From assembly GCF_009671065.1 (NCBI RefSeq), contig NZ_CP046027.1:2232001-2296000 (forward strand): 64,000 nt of DNA. The letters are read 5' to 3'. This stretch comes from Neisseria brasiliensis. Its GTDB lineage: Bacteria; Pseudomonadota; Gammaproteobacteria; Burkholderiales; Neisseriaceae. Positions 55,904-64,000 of the stretch are shown here, piece by piece. Under the pieces are notes generated by a model. That model was given only the letters and a program-made list of their open reading frames with translations. It ran no database searches and was not told where the DNA came from. The translations under genes were made by a program, and so were the position numbers. Numbering within the stretch: position 1 is the first letter of the stretch; each line of letters begins with the position of its first letter.

Positions 55904-58141
55904 ATGGCTGCCGGAAACATGAATCTGGTGTTATCACTAACAGGTAAAGACAACGGTGCAGTCCGTTTATTGCAGGATACCGAGCGACAACTTGCGCGCG
56001 CGGCATTAAGCCGTCAGCAATTGGCGCGTGCCAATAAGCCTTATGAGGCTGCCGGCATTCGCTCTGAGCGTGCCATCCGCCGTGAAATTTTACAGACTGA
56101 AGCTTCTTTCCGTCGTTTAGCGCGTAGCGGTACCGCTTCACAGAATGATTTACAACGTGCGGCAGTAGCCACGCGCAATAAGATTCGCGAATTAAATGCC
56201 GAACTCCATCAAGGGCTCGGTTTGCAGTCTAAGTTTGGCAAAGGTATGGCGGTCGGCGGTGCAATGTTGGCGGGTGGCATGGCGGCTTATGGTGTGCTGC
56301 AACCGGCCATGAACAACGCCAAGCAATTAGACGCAAATATCACGCAAGTGGCGTGGCAGGCTTATGGCGAAGACAACAGCAAATCTGCTGAATGGATTGC
56401 CACGCAAGGCAAGGCAGACATCAAAGCCCTTGCGCTGGAATTGGTGCAGGCCAACGGTGGCAATGCTGATGCCGCGCTGAATTTGGTCAACAGTATGATG
56501 GCCAACGGCATGAGCTACGACGAGGTAAAAAGCAATGCACATTCATCGCATAAAGCCATGATTGCGGGTGCTGAAAAAGTGGGCGAATACAATCCCGAAG
56601 ATACTGCCAGATTGATGAAGGTATTGAGTGATTTCGGCTTTAAAGGCAACGATTTGGGTAAGGCCTTTGAATACGCCATGAAATCGGGTATGCAGGGTAA
56701 CTTTGAAATTGCGGATATGGTTCGAGAATTGCCGGCCCTGTTGCCTGCAGCGAAGGCAGCCGGTATGGATGGTTTGCAGGGTTTTGGTTTCCTGCTTTCA
56801 ACGTTGCAATCGGCGGCCAATAAGGCAGGCTCGAATAGCGAAGCGGCAAACAATGTACGCAATCTGCTGGAAAAAACGTTGTCTGCCGATACGATTAAAC
56901 GGTTATCCAAAATGGCCAACCCCAATGCGCCCGGACAAGGTATCGATTGGCAGGCTTCGGTTTTAAAAGGCAGGGAAAACGGTGAGAGTGCGGTGCAAGT
57001 TTTAGCGCGCTTGGCCAATACCATGCTGGAAAAAGATGCCGAATATCAAGCCTATAAAAAACGAGCAGACGCAGGCGATAAAACTGCCGAAAGCCAAATG
57101 AACATCATGAAAGGCGTTGTGTTATCCAGCTTATTGCCTGATATCCAAGCCAAAGGTGGTCTGTTGGCGGCATCAGATATGGCACAGGTAGAAGGATATA
57201 TGCAAGACCTGATGGGCTTGGAAGATGCAGCCAGTTTGGTTGATAAGAAAAACCAAGTATTGCAAAGCTCGGCCGCATTCCAGCAGGAAAAAGCCGAAGC
57301 CGAAGCCCTGTTAAAACAAGATGTATCTGCCGCCGTTGAAGCCGAAACCGCACTGAAACAACTGACTGCGGAATACCCGAACGCCACGCTTGCTATGCAA
57401 ACCTTAACGGCTGCGGCCACGGCTGCGGCCGGTGCGCTGGGCGTGATGTCTTTGCTGAATATTGGCGGCATGGTCGGCGCGGGTGGCTTGTTGAAAGGTG
57501 GGCTGGGTGGCTTATTAAAAGGCGGTTTAGGTGCAGTGGGTGCGGTTGCGCTGCCGGTAGCCGGTGCTGGCGGTGGTCTGTTGGGGGATGCTCATCAACG
57601 GATTAACCGCAACGAGAATAAACGCTTTTTCGAAGGTGGTTTGGATAGTCGCGGTGCCGGTTATGCGCAATCGGCGGCAGGCGGTGCCATGCTGGGAGCT
57701 GCCGTTGGCTCAGTGATTCCGGTCATCGGTACGGCTGTGGGTGCGGCTATTGGTGGCGTGGGTGGTTTGATTCATGCTGCGGTAACGGATGCGGTGCGCG
57801 AAAAACCACCCGTACCACAGGCAGCACAAACGCCAACTCCGCCCCCTGCGGCAACTATGCCGCCTGTACCTACTGAGCCCCCTGAAAAGCTGTCTCCGGT
57901 AATTACTCAGCAAACGGCCACTTATCAGGCATCGATTTTACAACAAACGGGCGAATACACGGCAGCAGTACAGGCGAATGCGGAGGCAGTCGGTGCGCGT
58001 ATTGACCAAATATCGGCGGCCTTGGCGGCGGTGAATCCGACGATTACCAATAATATGTCGGTCAATCTTGACGGCCGCGTGATTGCCAATGAGGTATCGC
58101 GTTATCAGGTGGCCATGTTTGGCCGAGGAGCGGGTCAATGA
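55904..58141 (+). CDS. Tail tape measure protein
   Basis: 745 residues, the longest gene of the tail cluster, immediately after the chaperones. The N-terminus (LVLSLTGKDNGAVRLLQDTE) is coiled-coil, the middle contains the TP901-type domain (LVQANGGNADAALNLVNSMM, FGFKGNDLGKAFEYAMKSGM), and hydrophobic Gly-rich stretches lie at about 505-560 and 590-625. Sets tail length and helps DNA ejection. Confidence 0.93.
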   Translation: MAAGNMNLVLSLTGKDNGAVRLLQDTERQLARAALSRQQLARANKPYEAAGIRSERAIRREILQTEASFRRLARSGTASQNDLQRAAVATRNKIRELNAELHQGLGLQSKFGKGMAVGGAMLAGGMAAYGVLQPAMNNAKQLDANITQVAWQAYGEDNSKSAEWIATQGKADIKALALELVQANGGNADAALNLVNSMMANGMSYDEVKSNAHSSHKAMIAGAEKVGEYNPEDTARLMKVLSDFGFKGNDLGKAFEYAMKSGMQGNFEIADMVRELPALLPAAKAAGMDGLQGFGFLLSTLQSAANKAGSNSEAANNVRNLLEKTLSADTIKRLSKMANPNAPGQGIDWQASVLKGRENGESAVQVLARLANTMLEKDAEYQAYKKRADAGDKTAESQMNIMKGVVLSSLLPDIQAKGGLLAASDMAQVEGYMQDLMGLEDAASLVDKKNQVLQSSAAFQQEKAEAEALLKQDVSAAVEAETALKQLTAEYPNATLAMQTLTAAATAAAGALGVMSLLNIGGMVGAGGLLKGGLGGLLKGGLGAVGAVALPVAGAGGGLLGDAHQRINRNENKRFFEGGLDSRGAGYAQSAAGGAMLGAAVGSVIPVIGTAVGAAIGGVGGLIHAAVTDAVREKPPVPQAAQTPTPPPAATMPPVPTEPPEKLSPVITQQTATYQASILQQTGEYTAAVQANAEAVGARIDQISAALAAVNPTITNNMSVNLDGRVIANEVSRYQVAMFGRGAGQ

Positions 58142-59469
58142 GCGGCTGGCATACAGTTTTACAAGAGGCATCGTTTAAAGGCGTGCCGTTTGATATTGAG
58201 CATATTGAAGAGCGCAACGGCAAGGCGTTGGCCGAACACGCGCGCCCGTTTGTGTCGGGCGTGGATTTGGAAGACATGGGCAACACCGGCCGCGAGGTCA
58301 ATATCAGTGCGGTGTTTTTCGGTCGGCAGTATTCGAGCCGTTTGTTGAAGCTGTTGGAGGCGTTGGAAGAAAGTGGCGGCGGCGTGCTGGTGCATCCTGT
58401 TTGGGGGCGTATGCACAATATGGTGCCGGCCAGTTGGAGCTACCGCCATGAGGCCGACAATGTGGATTGGGCGGCGATTGATATTACGTTTCGTGAAGGC
58501 ACGGAAGCGCAGCCGATTTTGGTGTTTGAAAACTCGTTTTTGATGGCGCTGGAACGGCTGATTGCGCGTATCGACACCTACCGCAGCATGGCTGAGGGCT
58601 TTATTGATTCGGTGTTGGCGGTTAAAGGCGGCTTATCGGATTTATGGGGCAGCGCATTGGGGATTTACAGTGGCTTGGCCGGCTCTTTTGCGGCGATACG
58701 CTCGCTGTTTGGCTTTGATGACATCGGCTGGCCGTTTAAAGGTGGCAGTTATAGTCAAAGCATGTTTCAGACGGCCTCGAAAACAGCAGTTGAGCAATTG
58801 GATGAGTTGATTGAGGCAGGTTTGCGTCAGGCGGCGGATGCCGGTGCGGTTTTGGATGTGCAAAGCGGTGGTTTATCGGTGCGCCAACGTTTTGATGAGG
58901 CGGTGGAGACGGCGGAATCGGTGTTGGCTGTGCCCAATCGTTTGCGGCAAGATCGTCACGGCAATGCGGTGTCAGATTTAACCCGCCTGACCGATAAGCA
59001 GTTGCAGCCGTTGCGGCTGGTATTGGCATTGTGGGTAACAGGTGCGCTGGTTGAAATGGCCTCGGAAATGGTTGAAGACTATGGTGAAGACATGAGTGCG
59101 CCTGATTTAATGCAGATTAACCGCGCGGTGCGGCACCGTATTCAGGAAACAATTAATACACTGCGTGAGGTGGAAAAACAGGCTTTGGCTGAACAGGTAT
59201 CGGCTGAATCGGTGTATAGCGCATGTCATCAAACGGTAGAAGCCTTGCGCGAAACGGCAGGCCGTCTGAATGCGTTGGTGATGGCGGCCATCAATCAGAA
59301 ACCGCCGCTGGTTGTGCGCCGTGCACCTTTAGACGGCACCATTCATCAAATTGCGTTTGCGTTTTATGCCGATATCGGCCGTGCGGATGAGTTGGTGCGG
59401 CTCAATCCGCATATTACCCACCCTGCCTTTATCCGGCGCAATACGTTGGTGAATGCTTATGCAAAATAA
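58138..59469 (+). CDS. DNA circularisation/baseplate hub protein (Mu N-like)
   Basis: 443 residues. WHTVLQEASFKGVPFDIEHI, RPFVSGVDLEDMGNTGREVN and LVHPVWGRMHNMVPASW are signatures of the DNA_circ_N family, Mu gpN. In Mu it belongs to the tail/baseplate and aids DNA circularisation after ejection. ATG overlaps the tape-measure TGA. Confidence 0.93.
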   Translation: MSGWHTVLQEASFKGVPFDIEHIEERNGKALAEHARPFVSGVDLEDMGNTGREVNISAVFFGRQYSSRLLKLLEALEESGGGVLVHPVWGRMHNMVPASWSYRHEADNVDWAAIDITFREGTEAQPILVFENSFLMALERLIARIDTYRSMAEGFIDSVLAVKGGLSDLWGSALGIYSGLAGSFAAIRSLFGFDDIGWPFKGGSYSQSMFQTASKTAVEQLDELIEAGLRQAADAGAVLDVQSGGLSVRQRFDEAVETAESVLAVPNRLRQDRHGNAVSDLTRLTDKQLQPLRLVLALWVTGALVEMASEMVEDYGEDMSAPDLMQINRAVRHRIQETINTLREVEKQALAEQVSAESVYSACHQTVEALRETAGRLNALVMAAINQKPPLVVRRAPLDGTIHQIAFAFYADIGRADELVRLNPHITHPAFIRRNTLVNAYAK

Positions 59470-60667
59470 CAGTTATCAAAACACTATTGCCATTCGTGTC
59501 GGCGACCAAGAGCACCGCGACTGGGAATCTTACAGTATCGACAGTGATTTTCTGATTCCTGCCGATGCCTTTGATTTGACGGTCGGGCTGCATTATGGCG
59601 CAACCGAGATTCCGGATTTGTCGGGCGAAAGCTGCGAAGTGTTGATTAATGAACAGGTCGTAATGACGGGGATTATCGACAATCAGAGCGATGATAAAAG
59701 CAAGGGTCGCCGTGATTTGCGCTTGTCGGGTCGGGATTTGGCCGGCTTGTTGGTCGATTGCTCTGCGCCGCAGCTGAATGTTAAAGGCATGACGGTGTTG
59801 GCGGCGGCGAAAAAGCTGGTCGAACCGTGGCCGCAGATTGCCAAGGTGGAGCTGCGTGCCGAGAAAAACGAGACGCTGGATAAAATCGATATCGAGCCCG
59901 GTGAAACGGTATGGCAGGCGTTGACGCATATTGCCAACTCGGTCGGGCTGCACCCTTGGTTTACGCCGGATGGCGTGTTGGTTGTGGGTGGTGCGGATTA
60001 CAGCAGCGAGCCGGTGGCAACCTTGTGCTGGAGCCGTGACGATAAACGGCGCAATGTGCAGCAGCTCAATATTGAGCGCGGCGTGGAAAACCGATATTCG
60101 GAGGTCACTTTTTTGGGGCAAAGCCATGCCAAACGCGGCGACAGCAGCAAGCATGATTTGAAGTGGGTGCATAAAGACCCGAGCATGAGCCTGCACAAGC
60201 CGAAAACGGTGGTTATCCACGATGCGGAAAATTTGGCTGCTTTGCAAAAGCAAGCCAAAAAGCAGTTGTCGGATTGGCGGCTGGAGGGATTCACGCTGAC
60301 CATTACGGTGGGCGACCACAAAACGCAAAGCGGTGTGTTGTGGCAGCCCGGGCAACGTGTGCATGTGATTGATGAAGAGGAAGGCATTGATGCAGTGTTT
60401 TTCTTGATGGGTCGACGCTTCGGCTTGAGCCGCATGGATGGCACGATTACCGAGTTGCGCCTTAAAGAAGATGGCGTGTGGACACCGGATGCTTATCAGG
60501 CCAAAGCGGAAAAAGCTCGTGCCCGTAAGGGTAAGAAAAAAGGCGTGAGCGATAAAAGTAAACAGGCGGCTGCGAATAAGCGCACGCAAACGCGCAAAGC
60601 CCGCACAACGCGGCGCAAAGCAGCTAAGTCGAAATCTAAATTAAGCGGCGTGGCGGTATTTGAATGA
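59453..60667 (+). CDS. Baseplate hub protein (Mu P-like, gpD family)
   Basis: 404 residues, overlapping gene N by 17 nt. Either ATG 59453 or ATG 59459 can serve; neither has a clear ribosome site. IAIRVGDQEHRDWESYSIDS, GRDLAGLLVDCSAPQLNVKG and QRVHVIDEEEGIDAVFF are hub-domain features. The C-terminus is strikingly basic (RTQTRKARTTRRKAAKSKSK), more so than I expect for Mu P. Confidence 0.92.
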   Translation: MLMQNNSYQNTIAIRVGDQEHRDWESYSIDSDFLIPADAFDLTVGLHYGATEIPDLSGESCEVLINEQVVMTGIIDNQSDDKSKGRRDLRLSGRDLAGLLVDCSAPQLNVKGMTVLAAAKKLVEPWPQIAKVELRAEKNETLDKIDIEPGETVWQALTHIANSVGLHPWFTPDGVLVVGGADYSSEPVATLCWSRDDKRRNVQQLNIERGVENRYSEVTFLGQSHAKRGDSSKHDLKWVHKDPSMSLHKPKTVVIHDAENLAALQKQAKKQLSDWRLEGFTLTITVGDHKTQSGVLWQPGQRVHVIDEEEGIDAVFFLMGRRFGLSRMDGTITELRLKEDGVWTPDAYQAKAEKARARKGKKKGVSDKSKQAAANKRTQTRKARTTRRKAAKSKSKLSGVAVFE

Positions 60668-61326
60668 GTTTGGCAAAAATGGCAAAACGTGTCGGGCAGA
60701 CGGCGCGTGAAGTGGGTGATGTGGTGCGCGCGGCCTTTCGCGGCAAAATTACACTGGTGGTGTCGTCTGAGCCGGTGCAACGTGTGCAGTTGAGCGGTTT
60801 GGCCGATGAAACGCTGCAAGATTTGGAGCAGTTGCAAGAGTTTGGCTTTACCAGTGCCCCACCGGAGGGAACGGAAGCCATCGTGATTCCGCTGGGCGGT
60901 GCGACATCGCATGGTGTGATTGTCGCCACTGAGCATGGCAGTTTTCGGGTTAAGAATTTAAAGCCCGGGGAAACCGCGATTTACAGCAGCGAAGGAGCCA
61001 AAATCGTGATTAAGCAAGGGCGGATTATTGAAGCGGATTGCGATGTCTATAAAGTCAACTGCAAAAGCTATCAGGTGTCGGCCAGTAGTGGCGCAGCGTT
61101 TGACACACCCAACCTGAGTGCAACGCAGCAGGTAACGGCCGCAGGCCAAATCAACGGCAACGGCGGCATGGCCGTGCAAGGCGGCAGCGGCGCAAAATTT
61201 ACCGGCAATGTGGAGATGGTCGGCGATTTGAATACCACCGGTGCGTTGACCAACAACGGTAAAGATGTGGGCAGTGGTCATAAACACACCGAAACCAATG
61301 GTGCGACAACAGGCGAAGTGGTTTAA
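60664..61326 (+). CDS. Baseplate assembly/spike protein (Mu gp45-like)
   Basis: 220 residues. An N-terminal OB-like domain (FRGKITLVVSSEPVQRVQLS, ..VIPLGGATSHGVIVATEHGS) is followed by a beta-helical spike with repeating hexads and a C-terminal HKHTETNGATTGEVV. GHKHT is the iron-binding tip motif of phage spikes (HxH). It punctures the outer membrane. Confidence 0.93.
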   Translation: MSLAKMAKRVGQTAREVGDVVRAAFRGKITLVVSSEPVQRVQLSGLADETLQDLEQLQEFGFTSAPPEGTEAIVIPLGGATSHGVIVATEHGSFRVKNLKPGETAIYSSEGAKIVIKQGRIIEADCDVYKVNCKSYQVSASSGAAFDTPNLSATQQVTAAGQINGNGGMAVQGGSGAKFTGNVEMVGDLNTTGALTNNGKDVGSGHKHTETNGATTGEVV

Positions 61327-61337
61327 ACCGTTGTTAA

Positions 61338-61397
61338 AGGCCGTCTGAAAACCAGTATTTAAGTAATGCTTAATATCTGGTTTCAGGCGGCCTTTTT
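61338..61397 (+). terminator. DUS hairpin with inner stem after spike gene
   Basis: Outer arms AGGCCGTCTGAA and degenerate TTCAGGCGGCCT, inner arms ACCAGTATT/AATATCTGGT, then T5. A long hairpin between baseplate genes. Confidence 0.8.
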
Positions 61398-61459
61398 GCG
61401 CGTGCAGGGTTGAAAGGCCTTTGCTCTATGTGCTTATTTGTGATGAATAAAATGGCAGC

Positions 61460-61807
61460 ATGGATAAAGAACTCGACACGCTAACCGGTGACTATACCGG
61501 CCGCACCATCGACAGCTTGAAAAACGCGGTTTATATCCGTCTGAAAACGCCTTTGGGCAGTTGGTGGGCGGATAAAAACATCGGCTCTTTGCTGCATTTG
61601 CTCGAGCGTGAAAAAGACCTTGAGCGCGTGGGCTTGTTAGCCAAGCAATATGCGGAAGAAGCCTTGCAGCCGATTGTGGATGACGGCCGTGCCGAACGCA
61701 TTGAGGTGACGGCAGAACAGCCACACAACGGCATGCTGTATCTGAATATCAGAGTGGAGACGGTGGCCGGTGGTTTTGATTACCGCCACGGCGTGCCGGT
61801 TATTTAA
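61460..61807 (+). CDS. Baseplate wedge protein (Mu gp46-like, GPW/gp25)
   Basis: 115 residues. LDTLTGDYTGRTIDSLKNAV, IRLKTPLGSWWADKNIGSLL and AEEALQPIVDDGRAERIEVT are typical of the gp46/GpW-gp25 family. It joins wedges to the hub. Stop is 13 nt before the J-like gene. Confidence 0.92.
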   Translation: MDKELDTLTGDYTGRTIDSLKNAVYIRLKTPLGSWWADKNIGSLLHLLEREKDLERVGLLAKQYAEEALQPIVDDGRAERIEVTAEQPHNGMLYLNIRVETVAGGFDYRHGVPVI

Positions 61808-61820
61808 AAAGGTTTTAAAG

Positions 61821-62873
61821 ATGTTTCAGATTCCGACTTTTGAGGAAATCCGCGACAGTATTTTGCGCGACACACAATCCTTAGACCCAACTGCCGATAT
61901 CAGCAGCGACAGCGACCATTTTGTCCACGCCAGCCGTTTGGCCAGCGTGGCCGTTGGCCAATATGCCCATCAGGCATGGATTACGCGTCAAATTTTTCCG
62001 GACACGGCAGATAGTGAATATCTGGAACGCCACGCCAATTTACGCGGTATCCGCCGCCGAAATCCAACCGGCTCTGCCGGATATGCGACAGGCAGCGGCG
62101 CGTTGTCAGGTGCTGTGATTGATGTTGGTTTGCAAATCAAGCAGGACGAGCGTTTTTTTGTTACGACCGAGCAGACTATTGTGCAGCCGGACGGCCATTA
62201 TCGTGTGGCAGTTAAGGCGGTAGACAAAGGCCTGAATACCAATGTTTCAAAAGGCCAAGCGCAATTTATGGCTGCGCCTGCGGGTGTGCCAAGTGATTGT
62301 GTGGTTAATGCCGAAGGCGGCACCGATGCCGAAAACGATGCGTCATTGCTGAAGCGATTGCTCAGAATCATCCGGCATCCGCCTGCCGGCGGAAACATAC
62401 ATGACTATAAAGACTGGGCAGAACAGGTAGACGGGGTAGAAAGTGCTTATATTTACCCACTCCGGCGGGGCCTGGGCACGGTTGATGTCGTTATTACTAC
62501 GGAAGGAGGTTTGCCAAGTGACGAAATCGTCAAAAATACACAAACCTATATTGACAAAATGCGGCCTGTCACAGCCAAAAGTGTCCTGGTCATGAAGCCA
62601 TCTATCATCAGTGTGCCGGTGGTGGTAGGGGTGCGGCTTAGCGGTATCGATATTATTGAGGCGAAACAACGCATTCGGGAGTCATTAACAAGCTATTTCG
62701 CAGGGTTGGCTCCGGGGGAAGAGCTTGTTTTGTCTAAGATAGAAGCGGTCATTAGCAATATTAATGGCATTGCCGATCGCCGCATTACCTCTCCCACTAA
62801 CAACCTTATTATCGATATCAGTAACCGTATGGATTGGTTTTTTTTAGGTGAAATAAATGTCACGGAAATTTAA
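61821..62873 (+). CDS. Baseplate J-like protein (Mu gp47)
   Basis: Start ATG 61821 gives 350 residues. FQIPTFEEIRDSILRDTQSL, FPDTADSEYLERHANLRGIR and LKRLLRIIRHPPAGGNIHDY with KDWAEQVDGVESAYIYPLRR are baseplate_J signatures. The 3' half has a lower GC content than its neighbours, suggesting past recombination in the baseplate-fibre region. Confidence 0.93.
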   Translation: MFQIPTFEEIRDSILRDTQSLDPTADISSDSDHFVHASRLASVAVGQYAHQAWITRQIFPDTADSEYLERHANLRGIRRRNPTGSAGYATGSGALSGAVIDVGLQIKQDERFFVTTEQTIVQPDGHYRVAVKAVDKGLNTNVSKGQAQFMAAPAGVPSDCVVNAEGGTDAENDASLLKRLLRIIRHPPAGGNIHDYKDWAEQVDGVESAYIYPLRRGLGTVDVVITTEGGLPSDEIVKNTQTYIDKMRPVTAKSVLVMKPSIISVPVVVGVRLSGIDIIEAKQRIRESLTSYFAGLAPGEELVLSKIEAVISNINGIADRRITSPTNNLIIDISNRMDWFFLGEINVTEI

Positions 62874-62876
62874 ATA

Positions 62877-63446
62877 ATGGATTACCAAAAGGTTTTGTTG
62901 GGGTTGTTGCCCCCTGTGTCCTATGCGCGCAATACAAATCGCCATAGAGCACAGGCAAAAATTGACGGAGGGGTTTTAGATCAGGTATCGCGGTTGGCAG
63001 ATAATGCATCAGCAAGCATTACCCCTCTTCTGGCAGGGCTCTTGCTGGTTGCTTGGGAGCGTCTCCTGGATATTGATGGTGTCGGCAAAAATTATCAGCA
63101 ACGAGTAGCCAGGGTTGTATCTAAAATTAATGCGGTTGGCGGATTATCAATACCCTATTTTATACAATTGGCCGCGGCCGCCGGATACCGTATTGAAATT
63201 GAAGAGCCTCAACCCTTTCGTGCCGGTATCAATCGTGCAGGCGATGCTGTTGCCCCTGAGGATATTATTTGGACTTGGCGTGTCCATGTACAGAAGGAGA
63301 GTCAAAATATTTGGCGTTTTCGTGCGGGTGGCAGTGTAGCAGGCAGCCGCCTAACCGAATATTCTGACGATGTGATAGAGACTGTTTTTAAAGACTTAAA
63401 ACCTGCTCATACTTGGGTTGGCTTTAGCTATGGAGCAACAAAATGA
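62877..63446 (+). CDS. Mu gp48-like tail protein (DUF2313)
   Basis: 189 residues. VLLGLLPPVSYARNTNRHRA, WERLLDIDGVGKNYQQRVAR and AAAGYRIEIEEPQPFRAGIN match DUF2313 proteins that connect baseplate and fibre. Starts 3 nt after gp47; its stop overlaps the fibre ATG. Confidence 0.9.
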   Translation: MDYQKVLLGLLPPVSYARNTNRHRAQAKIDGGVLDQVSRLADNASASITPLLAGLLLVAWERLLDIDGVGKNYQQRVARVVSKINAVGGLSIPYFIQLAAAAGYRIEIEEPQPFRAGINRAGDAVAPEDIIWTWRVHVQKESQNIWRFRAGGSVAGSRLTEYSDDVIETVFKDLKPAHTWVGFSYGATK

Positions 63447-64000
63447 AAGAAATCAACACGCCCGATAAACGGTTTGTCGACGGTAACGGCCGTGATGTGT
63501 TGGGTACGGTAGTAACTGCTGATTGGCTTAATGCAGTGCAAGGCGAAATTGTTGGTTTGATTACTGGATTGAACGCCAAAGTTAATGGGGCAGTGCCAAA
63601 CCAAATGTATCGTGCAATTGCAAACGCATTAGCAGAAAAAGCCAACGCCAACACCACCATCACCGCAGGCAACGGCCTCACAGGCGGCGGCAATCTGTCC
63701 GCCAACCGCACCATTGCCCTCGGCACCCCGTCAACCATTACCGCAACCAGCGGCAATACCGTGGCGGCCAGTTCACACAGCCATGCCATCGACAAGGCCA
63801 GCACAACAGCGGCCGGTATTGTGCAGCTTAACAATACCTTGACCAGCAGCGCAACCAACCAAGCGTTGACGGCGGCCATGGGCAAAAAACTGCAAGATGA
63901 AAAGCTTGGCAACAGCGGCAGTCAAACATTAGACGGCATTTTAATTTTTAACGACTACGAGCGATGGGAGAGGTGGCGCGCCACAACAAAATCAGGTTAT
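63443..64000 (+). CDS. Tail fibre protein, 3' end outside the window
   Basis: 186 codons are visible from ATG 63443 (MKEINTPDKRFVDGNGRDVL). The N-terminal ADWLNAVQGEIVGLITG is the attachment part shared by Mu-like fibres. Then NGLTGGGNLSANRTIALGTP, repetitive, and STTAAGIVQLNNTLTSSATN, the collar repeat of phage fibres (typically before the receptor-binding tip). It continues open to the edge, where receptor specificity would be encoded. Confidence 0.9.
   Translation, partial: MKEINTPDKRFVDGNGRDVLGTVVTADWLNAVQGEIVGLITGLNAKVNGAVPNQMYRAIANALAEKANANTTITAGNGLTGGGNLSANRTIALGTPSTITATSGNTVAASSHSHAIDKASTTAAGIVQLNNTLTSSATNQALTAAMGKKLQDEKLGNSGSQTLDGILIFNDYERWERWRATTKSGY

Larger units (their letters stand above)
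27951..64000. mobile_element. Mu-like transposable prophage (left part; right end outside window)
   Basis: Gene order follows phage Mu: repressor, Ner-like protein, A, B, Gam, gp16, Mor, lysis, gp27-gp28-gp29-F-G-I-T, gp35-gp38, L, M, gp41, tape measure, N, P, gp45-gp48, fibre. The left end lies between pcnB's end (27838) and the repressor stop (28082), but I cannot fix its terminal dinucleotide or the host duplication without the right end. Several DUS lie inside its genes, suggesting long residence in Neisseria. Confidence 0.93.

Noticed and set aside
59429..60589. 386-codon minus-strand frame opposite the P-like gene
   Set aside because: Entirely inside a conserved phage gene, with biased His/Arg/Ile composition and no ribosome site.
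868..61397. Regularly recurring 12-mers as a CRISPR-like array
   Set aside because: They are dispersed uptake sequences without spacers of constant length and without cas genes.

Overview
The window comes from a Neisseria chromosome, most likely a commensal species. The 12-mer AGGCCGTCTGAA (the AG- form of the neisserial DNA uptake sequence, DUS) occurs throughout, and inverted DUS pairs serve as terminators between genes. The host genes (argS, aceE-aceF-lpdA with a lipoyl domain fused to LpdA, cysG, leuA, purE, pcnB) have neisserial architecture.

Layout. 1-7.3 kb: housekeeping genes. They include a drug/metabolite transporter frameshifted at a run of eight T, a YdhF-type aldo/keto reductase with one in-frame stop, a 148-bp MITE-like repeat and argS. 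7.5-11.75 kb: mobile DNA. An IS30-family transposase gene is cut off by a complete ISL3-family element of exactly 3,372 bp. That element matches ISPpu12 in gene content: a CadR/PbrR-like MerR regulator, a cation transporter, lspA and an ISL3 transposase. It has no DUS and a different base composition, and it now lies directly upstream of the pyruvate dehydrogenase genes. 11.75-27.84 kb: host genes again: aceE, aceF, lpdA, cysG, a methyltransferase, leuA (with an unusual in-frame helix-turn-helix extension), purE, a CpoB-like lipoprotein, an O-methyltransferase and pcnB.

From just after pcnB to the right edge (about 36 kb) lies a Mu-like transposable prophage in canonical Mu order. It starts with a leftward S24-type repressor and a second regulator, a large operator array, and a Ner-like protein. 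Transposase A, the B ATPase, many small early genes, Gam and RdgC follow. Next come accessory cassettes, gp16 and Mor, the lysis module (amidase, holin-like protein, nested Rz/Rz1 spanins), and packaging and head genes. The tail genes run from sheath to tape measure and baseplate, and the window ends inside a tail-fibre gene. The right end of the prophage is outside the window.

The least explained parts are all in the prophage. (1) A compact element with a 10-bp closing stem and two hairpins whose loops are complementary fills the gap between the F-like head gene (which carries a probable C-terminal nuclease domain) and gene G. (2) A module has two nearly identical sigma70 promoters, each with the same CGTG-N2-CACG dyad, flanking a 21-codon hydrophobic peptide gene and a 56-codon ribbon-helix-helix-like gene. 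(3) Antisense or self-contained cargo genes sit between A and B, before gp16, and between gp27 and the terminase. (4) A -1 frameshift site (CCCAAAA) lies in the tail assembly chaperone gene. Family assignments rest on reading the sequence and remembered family features; no database search was possible.
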